A stretch of DNA of 64,000 nucleotides from Rachycentron canadum (Eukaryota > Chordata > Actinopteri > Carangiformes > Rachycentridae), in the NCBI GenBank assembly GCA_038496675.1, contig CM076669.1, positions 11,337,094 through 11,401,093 on the forward strand, read 5' to 3'. Shown in pieces: positions 35,541 through 46,183 of this stretch. The notes beneath the pieces were generated by a model. That model saw only the letters and a list, made by a program, of their open reading frames with translations, searched no databases and was not told where the DNA came from. Within the stretch, counting starts at the first letter, position 1; each line of letters starts with the position of its first letter. The translations under genes were made by a program, and so were the position numbers.

Positions 35541-35765
35541 ACCTTAAAGGAGCAGCTCAGCATTTGAGAAATTCTGCATTTGAGAATATACTGTAATCTA
35601 CTTACTTCACTTTCTTTTTGAGAGTTAGATGAAGAGACTGATAATGGCTTTGTGTGTTAAATATAGAGCTAAAGCTTTCCTATTTTTTTAAATTATCTTA
35701 GCATAAAGACTGGAAACTGAGCCAAGGGTAGTAAGTGTTTCGGGTCTGAATAATAAAGGGTATCA
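35541..35765 (+). mobile_element. Family A short interspersed element (copy 4)
   Basis: Starts CTTAAAGGAGCAGCTCAGCA, continues TTTTTGAGAGTTAGATGAAG and TTATCTTAGCATAAAGACTG, then GAAACTGAGCCAAGGG. The block order matches copies 1-3. The right end is lost after about 35,765. Confidence 0.65.
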
Positions 35766-36255
35766 GCAGAAAAAAACATTTACTGTAACAAAATAGCCAT
35801 ATAAAGTACACAAAATTTCACAAAAAACTTAAGTAAGTGAGCTGGTCACCTGTCGGTTCTTGTGTGTAATCTATGCAAATTGCTTTTGAGTTTTATGGTA
35901 CACAAATTATGATTATTATTTGTCCCCCTGCTTCAGACGGACCTAATACTTACTGACATTTCAAAGCATCATATGCAATCACCACTTATATGCCTAAGCC
36001 ATGATGCAGTGTAGCAGATAGGATTTAATGCTAGTGTATGATAAAGATATGGCCTAATAGTCTGACAAAGTTCACCTGAAACGTTCATCTCTGTCAGCGT
36101 CATGAGATGAAGTTTGCTATGTACACAGTGCTACTCACCTGTGTCTACTTCAAATAGCTGTGATATTTACATTCTTAGGACGCTTTGGTGTGTACCATCT
36201 TAACTGGGTGCTGCCTGCTTTTCTTAACAATGGCTAATCCCATTCTCTACATTAC

Positions 36256-36260
<5 letters not shown>

Positions 36261-36328
<68 letters not shown>
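36261..36328. repeat. (TG)34 microsatellite, uninterrupted
   Basis: The longest pure dinucleotide run in the window: 68 bases of TG, followed by ATTC and more TG-rich sequence to about 36,356. A strong candidate for length variation and Z-DNA. Confidence 0.99.
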
Positions 36329-36329
<1 letters not shown>

Positions 36330-36356
36330 TTCTGTGTGCTTGAGTGTGTGTGTGTT

Positions 36357-36949
36357 GTAAGCTCACTCACATGATAAAGTTGGCCCGCGCGTGCTTACAT
36401 TCCTATCATAGCTTGCATTTAACCACATCATTATCAAAGAATGCTGTTGTTTTTGTTGTCGGGAGAAGCATGTGACCTGGAAGTAAGTAAGCATGTTTGT
36501 TAAGAGTGTGTTTCAAGGATAACTGAGCTCAACAGCAACTGGATGACACAGTCCTTTCATGAGACAACCTTTCCTTTTTATTTCCCTGGAACAGGAGGCC
36601 ATCTGTAAATCAAGCAGAGCTATTGAGCCTCTGTGTCTCATATGGGTCTCATGTAAGATCTGTTCTAAATGCACATAAACGTTTTCTCACACAAATGAAG
36701 CTTCTCTTACAAAGTGGTGCAAGCCTCTTGTATGTATGTGCAGATACGCTACCTTTTTCCACGTGCGAAAACACAGTGACAACCTGTATAGTCATTTCTT
36801 ATGTCTTTGTGTCTCCTTATTTCACTGCTGACTCTATTGAAGCTTTTGGCACAAGTTCAAGCAGGAAGACAATCACACTTAGCCTCCACCTCTCTATTAT
36901 TATCATCCAGTGATTTTACTGAGATTTGTTCATGGGCATTTTCTGTCAT
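36357..36949. other. Non-coding stretch, no gene seen
   Basis: Mixed sequence; the 96-codon plus-strand frame at 36,623-36,913 has no similarity I recognise and no splice or promoter signals around it. Confidence 0.45.
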
Positions 36950-37140
36950 CCACTGATCCTCTTAGCTGAAGAATATTTAAACCACCTCATCTATTTATCC
37001 CTCCCCTGCCACCAATCCCATCAAGGCCTCATCAACCACATCTTTCGGAGGATTTTCCGGGGGGCTGCTATTTATGGGATTGTCCTTATAAATACATAAA
37101 TAATGGACACGGTTAACACTAAGATCATAAAACATGTGTT
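36950..37140. promoter_or_regulatory. Possible regulatory block with MEF2/CArG-like sequence
   Basis: CTATTTATCCCTC, GCTATTTATGGGATTG and CCTTATAAATACATAAATAA lie close together and approach, without exactly matching, the MEF2 and CArG consensus. TTTCGGAGGATTTTCCGGGG adds a CpG-containing patch. No ORF. Confidence 0.2.
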
Positions 37141-38048
37141 GTCTTTTGTAATTCAACTAAATTTATTAGGTCTTTGTCAGATGATTTCCAACAATTCAAA
37201 GCTGTGCAAAATCAACTTATTTTTGCTTTAGCAAACAGTTAGCCCGTATAGAGATTTGGATGTGTTGATTAGGTGATTTATCACATCTAACATCCTAATT
37301 AACATATTCATCAAGTAATAGAGTTGGTTGAATCTGATTTAGGACACTTAAATCAACAAACATGGTAAATTAACATGTGAGTTAAGACTACATCAATGCT
37401 CTGGCAACATATATTTCTAAAATCAACTGTAAGAAACATTCACCAATGCTTTTTGCAATTAAACATGTTATATTATGATAGTTTACAAGCTGTAAAGTCA
37501 AGCTTTTTTACTATTGCTCATCATGCATGACAGACAACTTACAATAATGCATTGCTGCTCGGCATCTGTTAAGTCACAAATATCACATCTTTTATTTACC
37601 TTTATCACCCAGATGTTTCCTGACTGTTGGCCCTCTTGTCACAAGGTTCATTCTTAAATAGAAAACCCCATCTGTGACCTTGCACTTGCAGTGCATTTGA
37701 CCATCAGGCAGCTTACTTACTCAGTCATTATGTCTTCAGCTTGGATCATCCAGAAATATGTGCTCGTCACCCACAAACATTTACTGTATGTGTCAACAGC
37801 ATATAACCCAACACACAGTCATTCTCTGAGCCGTAAAGATACATAAATGGCTCTGCTGCAAAACTTAGTCATCACTATAAATAGATGCTTTAGTAGCCTG
37901 ATACAGTAGCACTTCCATGAATGGTGTGGAAAGCCAGAGAGTATGTGTGTGTAAGTGTGCTTCTGTGGAAGAGTGCATTTGTCTCTGTCCATTGCTTTGA
38001 TACCCACGTGCCAGGTCCGAGCATGAGCTGCGTTTATTAGCATGATGA
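37141..38048. other. AT-rich non-coding stretch
   Basis: Between 37,200 and 37,420 the DNA is AT-rich with TTGATTAGGTGATTTATCAC, CATCCTAATTAACATATTC and GGTAAATTAACATGTG, giving many ATTA cores. The rest is ordinary. No gene. Confidence 0.4.
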
Positions 38049-38077
38049 GTGTGTGTGTGTGTGTGTGTGCGTGTGTG
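38049..38077. repeat. (GT)n microsatellite
   Basis: About fourteen GT units with one GC near the right end. Confidence 0.96.
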
Positions 38078-38181
38078 GTTTCAGGCTGGGGGGGCTTTTG
38101 ACGCAAAGCCTCATGACGCAAAGCGTGGTCATAAGACACAACTGCAATAGCAGGAATGGGTGAAGTGACAGAGGGGAGTGA

Positions 38182-38185
<4 letters not shown>

Positions 38186-38241
<56 letters not shown>
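38186..38241. repeat. (GT)n microsatellite with one TA interruption
   Basis: Fifty-six bases of GT/TG with a single TATG break near 38,213. Confidence 0.98.
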
Positions 38242-38837
38242 TCAAATGGGGATTTGACAGGAGGGGAAGCGGGGCCACAGGTGGTCAAGTGGAGAGGAGG
38301 CAAAGGAGAGGGTGGGGGTTGGGGGGCACATTTGGAAGTGAAATGAAAACTAAGGCAGCGGAAAAATAACACCCCAATTTCATTTTTAACAAACCAACCT
38401 TATCCGGCCGATATATAGCCACTGCTTTTTACATAAAATGTATCTTGTGAAAATGGAGCACACAAGAGTAAAGGAGGAAAGTAATGCATGAGGGGTTGAT
38501 GGAAAGGAGGAGCAGGGAGGTGTCCACTCTGTGAAATCTGGATCCTCAGTATGATTTCACATTAAAAGAATTCAGTATTCATTTGTGTTAAATATAAGTG
38601 CCCGTGATGGAATATTTGAGGCAGCATATGAGGGGTTTTTAGTGTGGATTGAAGGGGCTGCATTCAAAGGCGTAACCTTATACTTTGTGTTGTTAGCAGG
38701 ATGATTCATTGACATTATAAGACTTACCAATGTGGTATTTGATGTCTTGGGCAGCTGTCAGACTCTGTCAGTGTACATCTCTGTCCTTGTATCCTTGTTT
38801 ATGATGCTGGTAAACCAACAATCCAATGTCTAGCCAG
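38242..38837. other. Non-coding stretch with a G-rich patch
   Basis: GGGTGGGGGTTGGGGGG at 38,311-38,327 is G-rich. The remainder is mixed DNA without features. Confidence 0.45.
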
Positions 38838-39191
38838 TTTAAAGGAGCTACTTGTAAGTTCATAGCCTTGATTACCATTAACAGCTGTTTACTAGTCTAG
38901 AAACTTGAGTTCAGCATCAAACTTCATTCATTTACTCACCAAGCGCATTGGAAAGCAATAACAATGTTAATCATGTCTTTCCTAGAACTTCTAAAGCTAG
39001 CATGCTAATCAGTTAGCCCTTGCCTGCCTTTTCACTTTCCAATTGCCAATCACTGCAGTGTCCAATCTGCTTAGATGACAGATTATGTCATCTAAGCAGA
39101 TCTTGTATTTAAAGACAGCGATGGCTGAAGTGCTTGTTAAGTAAGAATCCACATTCATTGGCAGAGAAAATGTACAAATATCACCTTTAAA
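38838..39191 (+). mobile_element. Family B short inverted-repeat element (copy 2, best preserved)
   Basis: Begins TTTAAAGGAGCTACTTGTAA and ends ACAAATATCACCTTTAAA; the ends are imperfect inverted repeats of about 20 bases (TTTAAAGG-G-TA-TTGTA shared). The length is about 354 bases. TTAA is present at both outer edges, which would fit TTAA-targeted (piggyBac-like) insertion, but that is inference. Internal blocks GGCTGAAGTG and TTGGCAGAGAAAATGT recur in the copy at 60,561. A perfect 16-bp hairpin (39,065-39,101) lies inside. No coding capacity. Confidence 0.65.
39065..39101. repeat. Perfect 16-bp hairpin inside family B copy
   Basis: ATCTGCTTAGATGACA (39,065-39,080) pairs perfectly with TGTCATCTAAGCAGAT (39,086-39,101) over a 5-base GATTA loop. 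I cannot find the equivalent hairpin in the other two family B copies. Confidence 0.9.
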
Positions 39192-39900
39192 GTAATTGAT
39201 AAAAGCTAAAATGGAGCAGAAACAGAGCTAAAAGTGAGTGAATATTTGACATGCATTCATCATTTTGACTCAAAATGAATGATGTTGCCATGTATCTGTG
39301 GGATGTGTGAATGCTGCGTTAATAAGCAACACTTTGCTAACAAGTTCACCAAATTAACTTCAAGGGTGATATGTAAATGTTTGGTTCACAACTTGCAACT
39401 GAGTGGCCAAAAAATAGTAATGGATGATGTACCAGTGTTGATGAAGGGTACTTGGGCTCATCTGAGAGGGCTGTGGGGTTAAATCAGTTGAGAAAAAGGT
39501 TGGGCAGCACTGCTGTACCTGTTCACCATCTGTCAGTAAGTGGTGCTTTCTGTCTAGACAGGGGTAGAAAGATATAAATGAGGGGGGCAGACAGAGAGAA
39601 AAGAAATGGAAGACGGTGGAATGTGAGAGGGTGTAATAAGAGAGGAGTGTTAAAGGAAACAACAGAGACACAATTTAATTTAACAGACAACATATAGTTT
39701 GTATATATTTTCCTCTTTTTCCTCAGATCTCTTCCTGTGGCATGTGGGTGACCATGTGAAGCAGTTTGTGCTTCATCCATTAATATTCACTGCGCAAAAT
39801 GTTGAACATTGTGTTCCATGGTGTTCGCTGTTCGCTGAGTCTCAGCCTCACAGGGGAGGGGGAGGGCGAGGAAGGAGAGCAGAGGAGAGGATGTAAAGTA
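39192..39900. other. Non-coding stretch, no gene seen
   Basis: Mixed DNA. Purine-rich between 39,570 and 39,660. The minus-strand frames are composition-driven. No element recognised. Confidence 0.45.
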
Positions 39901-39988
39901 AAAAAAAAAGGACATGATAAGATGTGAAGGGGGAGGACTCTCCATGTCTCTGACGGGAAGTGAGAGAAAAGGGTGGAAAGAGAGATGC

Positions 39989-40039
39989 AGAGAGAGAGAG
40001 GGAGAGAGAGGGAGAGAGAGAGCGAGAGAGAGAGAGAGA
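39989..40039. repeat. (GA)n microsatellite, interrupted
   Basis: AGAGAG units with GGG and GC interruptions, inside a longer purine-rich region from about 39,895 to 40,060. Confidence 0.95.
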
Positions 40040-40439
40040 CAGTGGGTGGCACAGGGGGAGATGGAGTCAGAGCTGACAGGGTAGCGTGACATTTTCCTGT
40101 GAGGACAAATTGTTCTGAAAAATCAATAAAGAGGCAAAAAGAGAGGCAGGGTGACACTGCAGCACCAACTGCAGAAATGCTGGAGCTCTTTCTGAAACAT
40201 ATATGTGAGCTTGTAGCTTTTCCAGCCACTTTTATCTTTTGATTGGCCAACTATGCCTCTACTCTGAGCACCACATCAAACCTAATTAAGGATTTCCTAA
40301 TTGGCTCATGAGCTGGGTCATATGTTGAAACAAAACAGCACACTTCATGTAGGTCTGTTCTGATCAGGTCTGATCTGTCTATGTCTGCACTAAGACCATC
40401 ATATGCACTGGATTTGCACAGACACACACATTAATGTTA

Positions 40440-40590
40440 AATCATCGCCATCTGTCCTCGCCCATATCTCGGTTAATCTCCTATTTTCATTCACTGAGCT
40501 CTCGTAATGTGAAACTGCTGCAACGTAGGGAGACTGTTATCCAATTTCAACTGGTTTACTAACCTCTTTCCCAGCCACGCCGCACTGCTC
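40440..40590. promoter_or_regulatory. Possible conserved non-coding element
   Basis: Complex sequence with CATCGCCATCTGTCCTCGCC, TATCTCGGTTAATCTCC, GCTCTCGTAATGTG, GCTGCAACGTAGGG and TTATCCAATTTC, ending where the pyrimidine tract begins. The CATCTG E-box and CCAAT are common motifs. Texture-based call. Confidence 0.25.
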
Positions 40591-40817
40591 ATCCTCTCCT
40601 CTCATCCCTGCCTCTCCCCTCCACTTCCTCTGAGGCTTTTTAAGGACACAGCGTACCCAGTGCCCTCCTGTCTTCTGTTCGCCACTCATCCTCCCTCCTC
40701 CTCCTCAGCTCCTCTCACTTTCTCCTCTCCTCTACTGCTCCTCTCTTCACCTGTCTCATGCCTTTAGGTCCTTGTTTGTTCCCCCAGTTTTCCCTTCTCC
40801 CCTCTTTTGTGTCTGCA
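40591..40817 (+). repeat. Pyrimidine-rich tract ending in a splice-acceptor-like site
   Basis: About 225 bases dominated by C/T. The last 30 or so (TTCCCTTCTCC, CCTCTTTTGTGTCTGCAG) form an excellent polypyrimidine tract and AG, so part of this tract may act as the acceptor for the exon-like block that follows. Confidence 0.6.
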
Positions 40818-40818
40818 G

Positions 40819-40945
40819 CATTATAATGCCAAGCCGCTCTGCATAGCTGGCATACCCTGATCTCACATCTGGGCTCCAGAAAAAGAAGAGGAGAGGGCTG
40901 TTTCCCTTCCTCATGAATATTTCACCAACAGAGAGGGGTGAGATG
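40819..40945 (+). other. Exon-like block with strong splice sites, no continuous frame
   Basis: A strong acceptor ends at 40,818 (CTTTTGTGTCTGCAG). A strong donor, GAGATG|GTAAGTGG, begins at 40,946. The 127 bases between them are complex and repeat-free. All three forward frames are interrupted, so it cannot be a plain internal coding exon. It could be a 5' UTR exon: an ATG at 40,913 gives MNISPTERGEM in frame 0 up to the donor, and an upstream short frame (ATG at 40,826 to TAG) precedes it. It could also be an exon of a long non-coding RNA, or a conserved element with chance splice motifs. Confidence 0.25.
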
Positions 40946-40950
40946 GTAAG

Positions 40951-41796
40951 TGGCAGAAAATAGGCCCTTGCACATAGGTGTGAGCAGAGTCAACCATTGG
41001 CAAAGTGGGCGTGTGCATGCACATCCATGTGCATGTGAATTCACATTGCATACAAGTGGACAGCCGCTCATGAAATTCTTGCCTGTGCACTTACATGTAT
41101 GACTGAGGGGATAAATTGAGTCCTGCTCTCATGCGGTTGTATATTTAACCATGAGTGAGCATGTTTGCAGCGGCTGGTATTTGGTGTCTTCTTGACAGAA
41201 GAACCTGTGAGAGGGGTCAGCTGACTAACTCAGGGGAGACTGGGGTAACAGGGATAAACAAACAGACACAAGATGCTTAACAAGAAAAATCAAATTCCAG
41301 TTACTTTTTTCAAAAGTGATATTTTTATCGACCCTGAAATTAATAAGTGAACAATAAAATAAAATTATTTAATAAGCTACTGCAACAATTTATTGCATCT
41401 TAGTTTAGTGGCTTGGCTCATATGTTCCTGTGGAACAAGCCTGAACAAGCTTGATATAGACTGTCCCTCAGCTCACAAACCCCCAGACTGCGCCTGAAAT
41501 ACACAACATATGATGAACTGAGTTATTTCATGAACGTGTTATTGTGAAAGATAGAAATATAGAAAGATAATACAGACTGTAAAATGACATCCATCTCTGC
41601 CTGAACTACCACCTGGCTCATAAATAATGAACAGCTATTGGGTTGTCTGCATAATTTTGATCTTGTGACACCTGTTGTGTTATTGGTTGCGTCAATTGTT
41701 GACTGAAAAGATTTGCAAAGTGGGAAAAACTGCAACTTTCTTCTAAATGTGTTTCTCTGAAATAGAGGTTTCCCCTAAAAAATGTCATTGTTTCCA
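40951..41796. other. Non-coding stretch, no gene seen
   Basis: GTGCATGCACATCCATGTGCATGTG near 41,012-41,036 is a short alternating patch. The remainder is mixed to AT-rich with no recognised element. Confidence 0.45.
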
Positions 41797-41816
41797 TTTT
41801 TTTTTTTTTTTTTTTT
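41797..41816. repeat. Poly(T) run
   Basis: Twenty T residues followed by AAAATTTT. Confidence 0.96.
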
Positions 41817-42646
41817 AAAATTTTCTGAGTTTGATGTGTCGAATGGCAGTAATGGTGTTGTCATACTTCAACCCAAGTCAAGTCTTTGCGGGATGATTAA
41901 ACACCATCTGGAACCTCTTCTCCAACACCTTTTGCACTTTGGAAGAGAGGGGGCTGCGTCCAAAAAGTTTTTAACCTTTCTGAAACCGAAATCCGGCAAA
42001 AACATCGTCTTCATACATCTCTCAGTTGAATAGAAGCTTTTTAGAAACAATTGTCCGTAGGCATGCACTGTTATCCGCATTTCCGCGACAGCAAGCTTTT
42101 CATCGGAAACGCACCAGTAGAGTTGTAATTGACTTTTCTTGTATGTACACAAATCATTTAGCCTTGGACACTCTACAGCTACAGTGTGTGCAGAAAATGA
42201 AGAACACTTATACATCTCAAACGCTGGATTCTTGGGACTATTAAATTTTAAAACCAACCTTTTCCCCGAGTGCATCTAAAGGAGAAAATGAAGACAAAAT
42301 GACCAAGAGGCAAACGGCAGCATGGCAGGGAGATTTATATGTTTTTCTTTTATAATGTGCAGTAACCAGGGATGCACTGTTGTATGCAGTGTTGTGTGTT
42401 GTAGATCAGAGGTGGGCAGGTTTGTCACATTATGAGGCCCTCTGGCAATTTGTTCTGGCGTGTGATTTGGACTGGAGTGACAGATCAAGGAAGAACGACT
42501 AGAAAAAAGCGAGAGGATGAAGAGAAGGCAAGGGAGAGGTAGAAGATGAACAGACAGGTAACAGGACTAATGGAACAGGAGGGAGGAGATGCATTACGCT
42601 GAACAACCTGCAAGGTGTAGTGTATTCCCTGGAGAACCGTTTATAC

Positions 42647-42648
<2 letters not shown>
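41817..42648. other. Non-coding stretch, no gene seen
   Basis: Includes overlapping frames on both strands at 41,868-42,275 (135 codons, minus) and 42,026-42,244 (72 codons, plus). Neither resembles a known protein. No splice or promoter signals stand out. Confidence 0.4.

Positions 42649-42692
<44 letters not shown>
42649..42692. repeat. (CA)22 microsatellite
   Basis: Pure 44-base CA tract. Confidence 0.99.
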
Positions 42693-42697
<5 letters not shown>

Positions 42698-44399
42698 ACA
42701 TAGCTACATGGTGGCATGTTATCAATATTGTTTTTTGCAGTGGTAGCTATCAGGGTGGTGTGCACCAATTACTCAGCCTCGAGCAGCAAATGTGTGGTCG
42801 CCACAGCAGAGGAAAAGCTACATGGCTCACAACACTATTGATCAAAACCTGTCGGCCTGAATGCGTGTGTGTTTGTGTGTCGGTGTGTGGACCTGTGCGT
42901 TTTCAGAGTACACAGGCATGCTCTTCCCATTTCCGCTCGTGTACGTTCAGTGAATGTGAAAGTGAGAGCAGGCAAAGATGCTGTTTATGAAATTGGTATC
43001 ATTTATCTTGGATGTGGTGGAGGGTGGTGGGGTCTTCCACAGCTGGAAACATCCAAACACAGGGAAAAAAAAAAAAAAAGCCTGTGGTTGGCTGTAGAGT
43101 GAAGTCGATGTGTGTCATTTTTAACGATTTTTAAAAAGTGGGCCATCCCAATCAGGGCCTACCTTGCTCATATTAACCTGTGGCATGAACAGGACCAAGT
43201 GGGACTGAGAACCTTTGATCCTGAAATATTTTTTAACATTAGTGCTGCCCAACCTTTATAACACATTTTTGCTTGGAGCATGAATGGAGACAGGTGGTGG
43301 TGGGTCCAAGGCTCCATGGAAAATGTACTTTTGCTACTTCTGCGATATCAAACCTAACATTATACTTGGCACCCCAAAGATGCCCAACATATGCTATGCA
43401 TAGCTTGTGCCTTAGTATTTTAATTTCTTACTCAATCTTAATTATTGCAGTTTGCCCCAATTTGGAATTTGTGACCCCTAAGGACCCCCCAGATCTAACA
43501 GGAAAGAAAGACTTTTTTTCTGGTTTTCCTGTAATCTTTGCCTTTTTTCCCTTATGAATACTGAGTAGTTAAACATCTAAAACTTGAAAATAAAACCGCT
43601 GACAACTGCACGCAAATACAGTTTTTTAAAAAGGCGTAACAAGCTAAAAGGGTTGAGAATTGGGACATTAATTCCTACATTGGAGATCTTCTACATAGGG
43701 TGACAAGCAGACCAGGCTTTATTACAACCAGACTGACAGCAACATAGTTCAAACTGTCATCTATCAAATAGTTCAACATGCATCATTTGACCTGGCTCTG
43801 AGGCCATTCTGCCAAACAGAGCTGCACACGAGCTGGCTCTTTTTAAATTAATTAATTTATTTTTATTAAATGAGCATTTCTTTAAATACAAGTGACATAT
43901 TTGCAAGATGGTAAGATTGAAATCATGACTGTGAATGAGGAACTGGTGTTGCTCTGTCAGCCTGTTCAAAATACACCAACAGTTATGTAGCTTATAAATT
44001 AACATCTGTCTCTTTGTCGAATCTTGGGCAGATGAATAGTTAGCAATTTGCCATGAAATAGCCACTTCACTGACAGTGATAGTACAGGTTCACATAGTGT
44101 GAGGTACTTCTCTATAGTCAGTGTGTTACTGGCAGATCAGATGTTTGAGTGAGAAGGAGCTAAGTGTAGGTCACCTGAGACAAACTGTTGTTCCAAAGGG
44201 ACGTTAAGCAAGATAAAGCAGTAAAACTATTCTAAATGAACCACACACTTAAGGTGACATTTGTTTTTCATTGTGGTTATAAAATTGGCTGAAACATATT
44301 TGTGCAGATGGCCCCGTCCACAGCAGCACATCACTCTGCTTCTCTGCCGGTGCTGCCTGCTGCTTCTCTGAAACATTTCTATTGAGAATGTGGGAGCAT
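42693..44399. other. Non-coding stretch, no gene seen
   Basis: A15 run at 43,065-43,079. GTGCTGCCCAACC near 43,242-43,254 and GTGACCCCTAAGGACCCC near 43,471-43,488 look like pieces of the dispersed repeat seen at 49,640, but the match is too short to call. No gene. Confidence 0.4.
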
Positions 44400-44409
44400 A
44401 TTTATGAGC

Positions 44410-44556
44410 TGCATTGTCTTTATGCTAAGCTAGGCTGACCACGTCCGTACTCCAGCATCATAATTAATGTACAGACATGATAGAGGTATATGCTGATGTA
44501 ATGTTCAGTGCAATTAATTGAAATTGTCAAATATGTCAAACTAATCCTCTAAATGA
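44410..44556 (-). mobile_element. Family A short interspersed element (copy 5, reversed)
   Basis: On the plus strand it shows TTGTCTTTATGCTAAGCTAG, ATTAATGTACAGACATGATA and, at the end, ATGTCAAACTAATCCTCTAA. These are the reverse complements of the family's CTTAGCATAAAGAC core, its TCATGTCTGTAC block and its TTAAAGGAACAGTT-type terminus. Half-length and diverged. Confidence 0.6.
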
Positions 44557-44924
44557 CATCAACAGAAATAAATTAGTATGTAAAAGAGACTCAAAAACCC
44601 ACCTCTGTGCAATTTTATGGGTCAGCGATAATGTGAGTGGAGCATCCGTTGCAGAGTTGAGTGTGGAAAGGCGATGACCTCTGATAGCGGTCTTACACAA
44701 ACAGGGTCAAGCACGGATTGAAGGAGTCTTGATGGGACTCTAGTATTTAAAGGCCAAAACTGCTCTTCATAAAATAAACAATCTGCTGGTCTGATTTAGC
44801 TCGAAGTATCTTTCAGCAGAGATGTTGCCTTTCTACCTGCTCACTGCAGTCTGTTTAGGATGTGAAGACCAACTAAAGTGTGAAGTTGATGCACTTTGGT
44901 TCAGTGGATTTAATTTTATTTCAG

Positions 44925-44996
44925 GAAAGCTTGACTTGAATGCTAACAAAGAGAACAAATTAATTCATTTTTTCGGTGAAAGACAAGAACCGGAGG
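44925..44996 (+). other. Possible 72-base cassette exon
   Basis: Acceptor TTTAATTTTATTTCAG ends at 44,924 and a consensus donor GGAGG|GTAAGTA starts at 44,997. The interval is 72 bases, a multiple of three, and is open in the frame that reads through as KLDLNANKENKLIHFFGERQEPE. The same frame extends upstream to an ATG at 44,822 with a hydrophobic start (MLPFYLLTAVCLG). I recognise no protein. Chance splice motifs in AT-rich DNA are likely. Confidence 0.15.
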
Positions 44997-45377
44997 GTAA
45001 GTATAAGCAACACTGACAACTTTAGGGTTACAACATTTATGAATAATCCCAAGTCACTTTTACATTTAACACACCACTTGATTTCTGAATACAAACTTCA
45101 CTGAGGATAAAAATAGATTATTCAAATGGCTTTCCTGAATGTAAATAGAAGCATATGTTTAGATGTACCACAGGGAAGCAAATTGAGTTTGCAACGAGAA
45201 ACATCTTCCCCAGACCATCCTTTCATTCACATTGATGTATGCAATCGGTCATTTATACTGTAGACTGCATGTAATTTGATAGGTAGTGATCTCTGATGAA
45301 CGTCGCTTCTGCCTCTAACGATGATTAAAATGGAAAACGCTGTAGTACACTTGGATGATTGACAGAACAATGTCATT

Positions 45378-45381
<4 letters not shown>

Positions 45382-45424
<43 letters not shown>
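45382..45424. repeat. (GT)21 microsatellite
   Basis: Pure 43-base GT/TG tract followed by CATGTGCATGC. Confidence 0.99.
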
Positions 45425-45425
<1 letters not shown>

Positions 45426-45599
45426 ATGTGCATGCAAATGAAAGCATACGCACACGTTTTAATGCTTACGTGCACTGTAATAACTATGTCTACTTATATG
45501 AGTGCATTTACAGTAAATGCGCTCATGCAGACATACCACACATACTGCTGTTAGTGGATTGCATAGAGCTTTCTGCATGTGTATGCGCTTTTGCTGGTG

Positions 45600-45830
45600 T
45601 GTTGTGAAATTTGTGACGCGGGCATTAATGACTTCAGATGGATCTGATCTTGCCTCCTCTTTACCATCTCTCTCTCTCTCTCTCTCTCGGCCTGCATCAA
45701 GCCCTGTCTGACGACTTTGGCAGCTCGTCAAGTCTACTCCGCACACATGCCAATCAAACCCCGTCCGAGCAAATAAGCAATTAATCATTAGCATCCACAA
45801 GCAGCCGATGCAGGGAGAGGGAGGAGGAGG
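45600..45830. promoter_or_regulatory. Possible conserved non-coding element
   Basis: Split by a (TC)11 tract at 45,667-45,688. The right part holds CCTGCATCAAGCCCTGTCTG, CGACTTTGGCAGCTCGTCAA, CACATGCCAATCAAACCC and GAGCAAATAAGCAATTAATC, with a cluster of TAAT/ATTA cores and a CCAAT. Purine-rich DNA follows. No ORF or repeat family. Confidence 0.28.
45667..45688. repeat. (TC)11 microsatellite
   Basis: Pure TC run of 22 bases. Confidence 0.97.
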
Positions 45831-45959
45831 AGGGAGGAAGAGGAGGAGGGCAAGGAGAAGAAAGAGGTATCTGGGTTCATGTGGGTTCAAATATGACCCC
45901 GCCCCCCTCCACACACACACACGCACACAAACACACACACACGCACACAGCTCCCTGGT

Positions 45960-46181
45960 GAATTCTGTGGTGGTGACTGTATAACAAGGGGATTATCTTC
46001 TTAATAAGTCAGGGGATGAATTATGGAAATGAGTACGGGACGGTAAAAAAAAGAAACAACTGGCCAGCATCTGTTGACTAACAAAACAAACTATTGTCCC
46101 TATTAGGTTTTTCCCCTCCACTCACAGTAATGGCGATTAGATGATTAGTCTGTGATTGAAATGATTAAATGGCTCGTACGG

Positions 46182-46183
<2 letters not shown>
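45960..46183. promoter_or_regulatory. Likely conserved non-coding element rich in ATTA cores
   Basis: Repeat-free block with many homeodomain-type cores: GGGGATTATCTTCTTAATAA, GATGAATTATGG, TGGCGATTAGATGATTAGTC, GATTGAAATGATTAAATGGC. It also has AACTGGCCAGCATCTG (E-box) and the CpG-bearing GTACGGGACGG and GCTCGTACGGCGG. It stops abruptly at the (GA)n tract. The best enhancer-like stretch in the window by texture; conservation is untested. Confidence 0.33.

Noticed and set aside
39780..40250. 156-codon minus-strand frame with long Ser-Leu repeats
   Set aside because: The Ser-Leu stretch is simply the (GA)n tract read in reverse.
45878..45900. GGGTTCAAATATGACCCC, resembling a tRNA B box
   Set aside because: No A box at the right distance upstream and no cloverleaf can be drawn. 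I found no tRNA gene in the window.
45459..45938. 159-codon minus-strand open frame with poly-Glu/Arg
   Set aside because: Built from the (TC)n tract and CA runs, and it overlaps a block with non-coding texture.
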